Origin: Polaribacter sp. L3A8
GTDB lineage: Bacteria; Bacteroidota; Bacteroidia; Flavobacteriales; Flavobacteriaceae
Assembly (NCBI RefSeq): GCF_009796785.1
Contig: NZ_CP047026.1
Coordinates: forward strand, 248,001-312,000
Direction of reading: 5' to 3'
DNA length: 64,000 nucleotides
In this document: in pieces, positions 37,968 through 45,547 of the stretch
How positions within the stretch are numbered: the first letter of the stretch is position 1
Layout: every line of letters starts with the position of its first letter
Translations under genes and position numbers: made by a program
The notes under the pieces: model-generated
What the model was told of the DNA's origin: nothing
Databases searched by the model: none
What the model saw: only the letters and a program-made list of their open reading frames with translations

Positions 37968-40418
37968 ATGATAAAAACTACAATTAAAAAATATTTTAAG
38001 TTTTCCAACGAAAAACTAATATTGACTTTATTTCTTTTTTTAGGATTTAATAGCTCTATAAATGCACAGGTAATTTTAGAAAAAGAAGTTAAAATTTCTG
38101 ATATTGCTTTACATTTTGATGGTGTTAAAGTTGGAGATGGTGCTACAAATACGGGCGTAAATGCTCCCTTTGATTATTTTTATGGACGTAATATATCTGC
38201 GCATGGAGATTGTATAAAAACCTATGGTAAATATGTTTTTATGACATGGTATAGAGGGGGTAAGGCAGATCGTCATGTTATGTTAACACGTTATAATACA
38301 GAAACGGGTACTATGGCTACAATAGAATTTCCTCATACACATACAGGGTTTAATAATCAATGGTGGATAGGTGAGTCTCATAATACAATAGGTATTGGTA
38401 TTAGTCCAATAGATGGAACTATTCATCTATTATATGATATGCATGCCTACCATAGAACTAGACCATCTGATGGAAGTTTAGCTAAAGACTATTTTAGATA
38501 TTCTTATTCTAAGAAAAATATAGTATCAGTTTCTGATGCAGAATTTACCTTAAGTCAGTTTGAGCAAAATAACGAAGGAGGATACAAGCACCTTAGTCTT
38601 AATGGAGGTGAAGATTACTCTAATTTTCAAGGCTTAACATATCCGCAGTTTTTTGTGAATGACTCTGGAGACCTTTTTATGTATATGAGAGAAGGAGGTA
38701 ACAATAATGGTGCTTATAAATTTTCTAAATACACAGCAAGTACTTCTACCTGGTCTAGTTTTACACATTTTAATGTTTTAAACGCTAAGAATAAAGGAGG
38801 TGATGTTAACTGGGGGTTATATGGTAATATGAAATATATAAACGGTAAAATTAGAGTAGGTTTTCAGAGAAGAGCTAATAAAGATGATAAGTACCAATAT
38901 CAAAATGGAGTATATTACGCGTATTCCGATAACCAAAGTGGAGCCGATAGTTGGAAGAATCATAAAGGTACTGAGTTTAATTTACCTTTAATAGACGCAG
39001 ATTTTGCAAAGGTTATGGAACCTGGAGATTATGTACAAACTACCCAAAAAGACAAGGTTTACATTGTTCAAGGTTTTGATTGGACCGTGACAGATAAAGG
39101 TGACGTGCATATTATTAGTCAAGTAAAAGATAACGAATTTAATGTTACTAAATATTTACATACTTATAAACCAGCAGGAGCTAATGATTCTGATGAGTTT
39201 ACTACTTCCGAAGATTTTGCAGGAGGATCTTCAATTTATACCTTTGGAGATGATGTTTACATAATAGGGTTAACAGGAGGAAGAGTTTATGTAGAGAAAG
39301 CTAAAGGAGGTACAAATAATTTTACTAGAGTATATCAAGCAACTTCAGGAAAGGTTTTTGACCACGGTAGAGTACATATTGCAGATGGTAAATTATATTA
39401 CTATTTAATGGAAAGAAAAACAGGGAATGCACAACCTATTTATTTACAAATAATAGATTTAGGAATTTTGCCTAAACCTTTTAATGTTTCTTTAGCAGCC
39501 CCTTATGATAATCAAGTTTTTAATACCACAGAAACTATTCAATTACGTGCTAATTCATCTACAAATTCTGGTACAATTTCTAAAGTTGAATTTTGGGTTG
39601 ATGGGCAATTGTATAGTGAAGATACAACTTCTCCTTATACAGGAGAATGGAGTACTCAAACACCAGGTACGCACACTGTAAAAGCAATAGCTTATAATGA
39701 TAAAAATGAAAGTTTGTCTTCTACAGAAGTTACCATAACAGTTAATGTTAAAGATTTTAATGATTTATCAGGAGATATTTATAGAATTAAAAATGTGGCA
39801 ACAGGTAGGTATTTAGATTCTGAAGAATCAGCAGTAATTACAAGTGAAGTAGCTACAGGTGAGGATAAAGAATGGAAATTTGTAAAATCTGGAGATTTTT
39901 ATAATATTGATAGTAGTGTAAAAGGAATTTTAAGGTTTGCAGGAGGATCTGCAGGAACAATTATAAATACTGGTTTTGCACCACCAAGAGCAGATGTAGA
40001 TAAAATATGGACGGTAATTTATGAAGGAAATGGAGTTTATACTTTTGAAACCAAAAATTCTGGAAGATATTTGTATAATGAAGAAGACAATACTGTTAGT
40101 CATTCATTAAATAAAGATGATAGAAGCAAATGGATTGTAGAATCAACAACAGCTATTCTTAGTGTAAATGATAATCAACTTATTTTACCATCTATAAATG
40201 TATATCCAAACCCAGTAAAAGATCAGTTTACAATTTCTTTAAAAGGAATTACAAATGCAAAAATATTTATTAGTGATATGTTAGGTAAAATTGTTTACAA
40301 AACAGTTACAAATAAAGAGAATGTATTGGTTACAGAAAAACTGAATTCTGGTATTTATATTATAAGAGTAATTAGTGATCATAATAAAGTATACAATCAT
40401 AAAATTATTGTAAAATAA
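37968..40418 (+). CDS. BNR_4-type candidate polysaccharide lyase with Ig-like, lectin and T9SS domains
   Basis: An 816-residue secreted protein, larger paralogue of the preceding gene. Signal peptide LTLFLFLGFNSSINAQ. The BNR_4 propeller spans about 45-505 (GRNISAHGDCIKTYGKYVFMTW; WIGESHNTIGIGI with His138; LLYDMHAYH with His159). Then an Ig-like domain, about 507-595 (VSLAAPYDNQVF, VEFWVDGQLYSEDT), a beta-trefoil-like lectin domain, about 600-730 (IYRIKNVATGRYLDS), and a T9SS tail (INVYPNPVKDQFTI). The lyase core resembles PL24/PL25-type ulvan lyases. The extra modules suggest anchoring to insoluble or cell-wall glycan. CAGGA motif upstream, strong terminator downstream, so monocistronic. 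Confidence 0.8.
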   Translation: MIKTTIKKYFKFSNEKLILTLFLFLGFNSSINAQVILEKEVKISDIALHFDGVKVGDGATNTGVNAPFDYFYGRNISAHGDCIKTYGKYVFMTWYRGGKADRHVMLTRYNTETGTMATIEFPHTHTGFNNQWWIGESHNTIGIGISPIDGTIHLLYDMHAYHRTRPSDGSLAKDYFRYSYSKKNIVSVSDAEFTLSQFEQNNEGGYKHLSLNGGEDYSNFQGLTYPQFFVNDSGDLFMYMREGGNNNGAYKFSKYTASTSTWSSFTHFNVLNAKNKGGDVNWGLYGNMKYINGKIRVGFQRRANKDDKYQYQNGVYYAYSDNQSGADSWKNHKGTEFNLPLIDADFAKVMEPGDYVQTTQKDKVYIVQGFDWTVTDKGDVHIISQVKDNEFNVTKYLHTYKPAGANDSDEFTTSEDFAGGSSIYTFGDDVYIIGLTGGRVYVEKAKGGTNNFTRVYQATSGKVFDHGRVHIADGKLYYYLMERKTGNAQPIYLQIIDLGILPKPFNVSLAAPYDNQVFNTTETIQLRANSSTNSGTISKVEFWVDGQLYSEDTTSPYTGEWSTQTPGTHTVKAIAYNDKNESLSSTEVTITVNVKDFNDLSGDIYRIKNVATGRYLDSEESAVITSEVATGEDKEWKFVKSGDFYNIDSSVKGILRFAGGSAGTIINTGFAPPRADVDKIWTVIYEGNGVYTFETKNSGRYLYNEEDNTVSHSLNKDDRSKWIVESTTAILSVNDNQLILPSINVYPNPVKDQFTISLKGITNAKIFISDMLGKIVYKTVTNKENVLVTEKLNSGIYIIRVISDHNKVYNHKIIVK

Positions 40419-40444
40419 TTTTTAAATAGATTATAAAATTGATG

Positions 40445-40478
40445 AAGCTAGCATTGTAAAAAATGCTAGCTTTTTTTT
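40445..40478 (+). terminator. Hairpin terminator
   Basis: Perfect 11-bp stem AAGCTAGCATT (40445-40455) and its complement (40462-40472), 6-nt loop, eight Ts. Confidence 0.9.
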
Positions 40479-40549
40479 ATACAGCAAAGTTTTTTTTTAG
40501 AGGAGTGTATTTTATCAAATTTTAAAAAGCATTTAACCAATAACGATAA

Positions 40550-40558
40550 TGCAGGACA
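40550..40558 (+). promoter_or_regulatory. CAGGA motif copy upstream of lyase-like gene
   Basis: TGCAGGACA core ending 59 bp before the ATG at 40615. Confidence 0.55.
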
Positions 40559-40614
40559 ATGTTTTTTATAAAATAAATTAATTTTAAAGCTTAATTGTTA
40601 AATAAGGTATAAAC

Positions 40615-42525
40615 ATGAAAAGACGCTCATTTATTCAGGTATCCACATGGGGGAGTTTGGGGCTAATTTTACCAATATATTCGTGCAACAAAAATGGTTT
40701 TAAAAAGCTAGATTTAAAAAGCATGACCGAGTTTGAAAAGCAATCTTTTAATTTGCTAAAAACATGGTGTGATGCTATGATTAGAGATCAAGTAAATAAC
40801 CCAAACGATTCCGTTACAGATGGGGCATTGTACTGTTATGCCTGTAATGTTGTGCATGGTAGGTGCAACGATGCTGTTTACCCGTTTATGTATATGGCAG
40901 ATGTTACTGGTGAGCAAAAATATTTAGATGCGGCCTTAAAACTAATGGATTGGTCTGTAAATGTAGATAACCCAGATGGAAGTTGGACCAATATGATAGA
41001 TCCAAAATCTTGGAATGGGATTACTGTTTTTGGAGCCATAGCTTTAGGCGAAGCTTTACATCATCACGGGCATTTGCTATCTAAAGAGTTAAAAGAAAAA
41101 TGGGATACACGATTAAAAGCTGCAATAGAATTTGTTTATAAAAAGTTCGACATGCATTTTAGTCACATCAACTATCGTTTTACAGCTATTTATGCCCTGT
41201 ATTTTTTAGGAAAATATTTTAAAGAAGAAAAATATATTGTCCGCAGTAAAGAATTTGTAACATTAATTCCCGAGTATTTAACAACTCCCAATAAATTGAT
41301 ATTTGGAGAAGATAAACCAGATAACGATAAAAGTGCTAAAGGCTTTTATCCTGTAGATTTGGGGTATAATGTAGAAGAAACTTTAAATGCTTTAGTACAA
41401 TATGCTGTTCTGGAAAAAGATGAAGAATTACTAGTGTTACTTACAGAATCTATGAATGGGCATCTAGAATTTATGTTGCCAGATGGTGCTTGGGATAATA
41501 GTTGGGGTACTCGTCAAAATAAATGGAGTTATTGGGGTAGTAGAACTACAGATGGTTGTCAACCCGCATTTTCGTTAATGGCAAATAGAAATGCTGCATT
41601 TGGTACGGCAGCTGTTTTAAACACAGAGTTATTAGAGCGTTGTACCGTAAACGGCCTTTTAGCTGGTGGTTTGCACTTTGAGTCTCATGGTGTAAAACCA
41701 TGCATACATCATACTTTTTCTCATGCAAAAAATTTAGCATTTGTTTTAGATAATACAGCGCATATAAAAAATGTAAATAAAGCTACTCCAATTCCTAGAA
41801 GTAGTAAAGATGGTGTAAAACACTTTGCAGAACTAGATGTGTGGCTAGCCTCAAGAGGCCCTTGGAGAAGTACAGTTTCTTCTTACGATCAAATTTGGAA
41901 AAAGAAATATTCTGTTGCAGCCACAGGCGGATCTTTAGCTGTTTTATGGCACGAAAAAGTTGGTCCGTTATTTACAGCAAGTATGGCAGAATATCTCTTA
42001 GTAGAAGATTATAACCAGCAACCACAACCAGAAGAAGGTTTTTGTTTAACACCAAGAGTAGAGCGTTTTGTTGATGAGGTTTGGTATACAAATATTCATG
42101 ATTTAAAAGCAAAAGTATCAGTAATTGATACTAAAGAAACTATAGATTTTACTATAGATGCAGTGTTAACCAATCGTGAAAAAGAAACTTTAAAAACAGC
42201 AGGTAATATTAAATTGAATTACCTTTTTGATAAAGAAAAAACAACCATTAAAGCAGTAAGAACAGCGTCAAATTTTAATAAAGACACCTTAGTGTTACCT
42301 CTAGTTTCTGCAAGTGGCGAAAAAGTGGCTCAATTAACCGAGTATAAAATAGCAATTCATAAAAAAGAAGGTGTGGTTGTTATTAATGCAAATGTGCCTT
42401 TAATCATTAAAAAACATAATAGAGAGCGCATATTTAATCAAGTTCCTGGTATGGAGGTAGTGCCCATTTTGGCAATGTTTCCAGAAGGAGTTAAAGAGGT
42501 TATTTGTACAATAAAAATAATATAA
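40615..42525 (+). CDS. Tat-type lipoprotein, (alpha/alpha)-toroid plus beta-sandwich lyase- or dehydratase-like
   Basis: A 636-residue protein. The N-terminus KRRSFIQ plus hydrophobic stretch and LPIYSC lipobox indicates twin-arginine export as a lipoprotein, unlike the Sec signals of its neighbours. Residues about 40-335 are helical repeats of an (alpha/alpha) toroid (YPFMYMADVTGEQKYLDAALKLMDW, GYNVEETLNALVQYAV). Residues about 350-636 are mostly beta, with CIHHTFSHAK and ATGGSLAVLWHEKVGPLF. The layout resembles heparinase II/III-type and other two-domain lyases. A dehydratase role on ulvan oligosaccharides, as reported for a protein of the Formosa agariphila ulvan locus, is an alternative I cannot test. 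No family is assigned firmly. It has its own CAGGA motif and is followed by a probable terminator. Confidence 0.65.
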   Translation: MKRRSFIQVSTWGSLGLILPIYSCNKNGFKKLDLKSMTEFEKQSFNLLKTWCDAMIRDQVNNPNDSVTDGALYCYACNVVHGRCNDAVYPFMYMADVTGEQKYLDAALKLMDWSVNVDNPDGSWTNMIDPKSWNGITVFGAIALGEALHHHGHLLSKELKEKWDTRLKAAIEFVYKKFDMHFSHINYRFTAIYALYFLGKYFKEEKYIVRSKEFVTLIPEYLTTPNKLIFGEDKPDNDKSAKGFYPVDLGYNVEETLNALVQYAVLEKDEELLVLLTESMNGHLEFMLPDGAWDNSWGTRQNKWSYWGSRTTDGCQPAFSLMANRNAAFGTAAVLNTELLERCTVNGLLAGGLHFESHGVKPCIHHTFSHAKNLAFVLDNTAHIKNVNKATPIPRSSKDGVKHFAELDVWLASRGPWRSTVSSYDQIWKKKYSVAATGGSLAVLWHEKVGPLFTASMAEYLLVEDYNQQPQPEEGFCLTPRVERFVDEVWYTNIHDLKAKVSVIDTKETIDFTIDAVLTNREKETLKTAGNIKLNYLFDKEKTTIKAVRTASNFNKDTLVLPLVSASGEKVAQLTEYKIAIHKKEGVVVINANVPLIIKKHNRERIFNQVPGMEVVPILAMFPEGVKEVICTIKII

Positions 42526-42547
42526 ATTAATTATCGATTTTACGAGA

Positions 42548-42612
42548 CAGAGCAGGATGGTTTTAAAAGAAAAAAAATCAATCTTGCTCTGATGAGTTTT
42601 AATTTTTTTTTG
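42548..42612 (+). terminator. Probable terminator whose stem contains a CAGGA motif
   Basis: Left arm 42548-42558 (core AGAGCAGGAT) pairs with 42581-42591 (core ATCTTGCTCT) with one G-U pair and a 22-nt loop, followed by T-rich DNA after a short gap. AGCAGGATG at 42551-42559 also matches the regulatory motif, 195 bp before the next gene, so stem and motif overlap and the site is ambiguous. Confidence 0.45.
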
Positions 42613-42751
42613 ATGATTTTTTTATGAAAAAATGCATACAAAATCTATGTGTCAAATAATAAAAAATAAATCGAATAATCTTTTAATACAGTTTAAAGCA
42701 TATCCGTTTTAATCTAAAAAAAAAACTAAAATTTAAAGAATTCAATTAAAA

Positions 42752-45529
42752 ATGAAGCAGCAATATTTTTATTACATAGTTAGTTTTCTAACCCTATCAA
42801 TTTTTATTTCATGTGAAAAACCTGAAATTTCAAAACCTATAGAACTTAGGGTTTCAGAGAATTTTAAAAACCCTATTGGGTTTTATAATAACAAACCTAC
42901 TTTTTCATGGGTATTACCTGTTTCAGAAAATGTAAAAAGTCAATCTGCATATCAAATTGTTGCAGCTAGTTCACCTAGTTTATTACCAGATAACCCAGAT
43001 ATTTGGGATTCAAAAAAACAAGTAAAAAATCAATCTACATGGATTAATTATAAAGGGAAACCTTTGCAATCTAGACAAAAAGTATACTGGCAAGTGCGCT
43101 ATTGGGATCAAGACAAAACCGCATCTACATGGAGTGCTATAAATACTTTTGAATTAGGTTTACTAAATAATAAAGATTGGAAAGCAAAATGGGCAGGTTT
43201 AGATACTGCAAAAGATAGTATTAAAGGCGTTAGAAAATTTTTAATGCATAGACCTCAATATTTAAGAAAAGGTTTTGAAGTATCTAAGGAAGTAGAATCT
43301 GCAAGGTTATATATTACAGCAAAAGGAATTTTTGATGTGCATTTAAACGGAAAAAATGTAAGTGATGATGTAATGCCTCCGGGTTGGACACCTTATAACC
43401 ACCGTATAGAAACACTTACTTACGATGTTACAACGTTATTAGAAACAGGTAAAAATGCCATAGCGGTAGCGTTGGCTTCAGGATGGCATTCCGGAAGAAT
43501 TAGTAGAGGTAAAGCACTTTACGAAAACTTTGCATCACCTAAAATATTATGTCAGTTAGAAATAACCTTAAAAGACGGATCTAAACAAATTATTATATCT
43601 GATGAAAGTTGGAAAGGAACCACAAATGGTCCTATTCGATTAGCAGGTATTTATGATGGAGAAACTTATGATGCTAATCTTGAAATACCGAATTGGTCTG
43701 CTGCAAATTTTAACGATGCTACTTGGCAAAATACAGAAATAGATGCGGTTGTAGATTCTGTTAAACTAGCTCCTAAACGCCATACAACAGTAAAACAAAA
43801 ATCATTAATTAGTAATGTAGAGGTTGTTTCTGTAAAAGAGAACATAGCAATATTTAACTTAAAGCAAAATATGGTAGGCGTACCAAAGGTAAAAGTGCCT
43901 ATGAAAAAAGGTGATACCTTAAAAATTCGTTTTTCAGAAATGTTGTTAAGTGATGGCTCGTTTTATACCACCAATTACCGTTCGGCACAATCTACCGATT
44001 ATTATATCGCTGCGGCGGATGGAATTATAAACTATACACCAAAATTTACGTTTCACGGATTTCAGTTTGTAGAATTAAGTGGATTTGATAAACAAGGAAA
44101 ACCAGATTCAACTTGGGTACAAGGATTGGTGCAGCATTCAGATTTTGAAGTAAATGGAACGTTTACATCATCACACGAAAAATTAAATCAATTACAAAGT
44201 AACATTACTTGGGGCTTACGCGATAATTTTTTCGATGTTCCTACAGATTGTCCGCAACGAGACGAACGCTTAGGGTGGACAGGCGATGCACAAGTAATCT
44301 CTCCAACAGCCATGTTTAATTTTAAGACACATGCTTTTTGGACAGCTTGGTTACAAAGTATGCGAGAAACTCAGTCTGAGCATAAAGACGGTTTAATCCC
44401 TTTTATCATACCAGACGTACTACAAAATAACAATGCAAGTTCTGGTTGGGGAGACGCAGGTGTAATTATCCCTTGGGATATTTATAATATTACAGGAGAT
44501 ATAAGTGTGCTTCAAGAAAATTACGAAATGTCTAAAAAGTGGGTTGGTTATTACCAATCTAAGGCTAAAAATTATATTTCTTATGTGCATTCTTTTGCAG
44601 ATTGGTTACAACCTTACCCAGAAAAAACAGGTAAAATAGGGAATAGAGGCGATACACCAAAAGAGTTTATAAACACAGCTTATTTTGCACACTCTGCTCA
44701 TTTACTATCTAAAATTGCAAGTGTTTTAGGTAAAACAGAAGACGAAAAAAAATACAAAAATTTATACAAAGAAATAGCCAATGCTTTTGAAAACAAGTTT
44801 TTTGATGAAAACGGAATGTTTATAAACACAAAACAAACGCAAACAAGTTATTTACTAGCGATACATTTTAATTTATTAAAACCAGAAACCAAAGTAAAAG
44901 CACAAAAGCATTTGCTAGAAGAACTTAAAAAAGCAGATTACCATTTAGGAACAGGTTTTTTAGGAACACCAATATTACCTAAGGTTTTAGATGATATGGG
45001 CGAGATAGATTTAATGTATAAAATTTTATTTAAAGAAACCTATCCATCTTGGTTTTATTCTATAAATCAAGGAGCAACCACTATGTGGGAACGTTGGAAT
45101 AGCTTTAGTAAAGCAGATGGTTTTAACCCACAAAGCATGAATAGTCTTAACCATTATGCGTACGGAGCAGTAGGACAATGGATGTACGAGCGTATTGCGG
45201 GTATTGCATCATTAGCACCAGGCTATAAAAAAATTAGAATTGCTCCAATACCTAATGAAAGATTATCTTCTGCATCAGCATCTTTAAACACCTCTTACGG
45301 AGAAGTTTCTTCTGCATGGAAAATTGAAAATAAAACGTTTCAATTAGATGTTGTTATTCCACCAAATACAACGGCAGAAGTTCATATTCCTTTAGGAAAT
45401 CTAGAAGAATTACTTGTAAACGGAAGCGCTATAAAAGAAAATATTAATATAAAATTATTAAATACAGATAAAGAATCTTTAGTAATTTTAGTGAATTCAG
45501 GAACTTATAAATTTCAAAATAAATTTTAA
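42752..45529 (+). CDS. GH78 family alpha-L-rhamnosidase, lipoprotein
   Basis: A 925-residue candidate exo-rhamnosidase. Lipobox FISC (Cys21). N-terminal fibronectin-like domain with ENFKNPIGFYNNKPTFSWVLP and YQIVAASSPSLLPD, beta-sandwich domains with the PPGWTPYNHRIETLTYDVT segment, catalytic (alpha/alpha)6 barrel and C-terminal beta-domain. The active-site motif DCPQRDERLGWTGDA starts at Asp499 and includes Glu505 and Asp512. TTMWERWNS supplies the later acidic residue. It is the first gene of a tightly spaced six-gene operon running to 57170, and a tandem paralogue follows 18 bp downstream. Intact and of normal length. Confidence 0.92.
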   Translation: MKQQYFYYIVSFLTLSIFISCEKPEISKPIELRVSENFKNPIGFYNNKPTFSWVLPVSENVKSQSAYQIVAASSPSLLPDNPDIWDSKKQVKNQSTWINYKGKPLQSRQKVYWQVRYWDQDKTASTWSAINTFELGLLNNKDWKAKWAGLDTAKDSIKGVRKFLMHRPQYLRKGFEVSKEVESARLYITAKGIFDVHLNGKNVSDDVMPPGWTPYNHRIETLTYDVTTLLETGKNAIAVALASGWHSGRISRGKALYENFASPKILCQLEITLKDGSKQIIISDESWKGTTNGPIRLAGIYDGETYDANLEIPNWSAANFNDATWQNTEIDAVVDSVKLAPKRHTTVKQKSLISNVEVVSVKENIAIFNLKQNMVGVPKVKVPMKKGDTLKIRFSEMLLSDGSFYTTNYRSAQSTDYYIAAADGIINYTPKFTFHGFQFVELSGFDKQGKPDSTWVQGLVQHSDFEVNGTFTSSHEKLNQLQSNITWGLRDNFFDVPTDCPQRDERLGWTGDAQVISPTAMFNFKTHAFWTAWLQSMRETQSEHKDGLIPFIIPDVLQNNNASSGWGDAGVIIPWDIYNITGDISVLQENYEMSKKWVGYYQSKAKNYISYVHSFADWLQPYPEKTGKIGNRGDTPKEFINTAYFAHSAHLLSKIASVLGKTEDEKKYKNLYKEIANAFENKFFDENGMFINTKQTQTSYLLAIHFNLLKPETKVKAQKHLLEELKKADYHLGTGFLGTPILPKVLDDMGEIDLMYKILFKETYPSWFYSINQGATTMWERWNSFSKADGFNPQSMNSLNHYAYGAVGQWMYERIAGIASLAPGYKKIRIAPIPNERLSSASASLNTSYGEVSSAWKIENKTFQLDVVIPPNTTAEVHIPLGNLEELLVNGSAIKENINIKLLNTDKESLVILVNSGTYKFQNKF

Positions 45530-45547
45530 TTAATACTTTATATAAAC

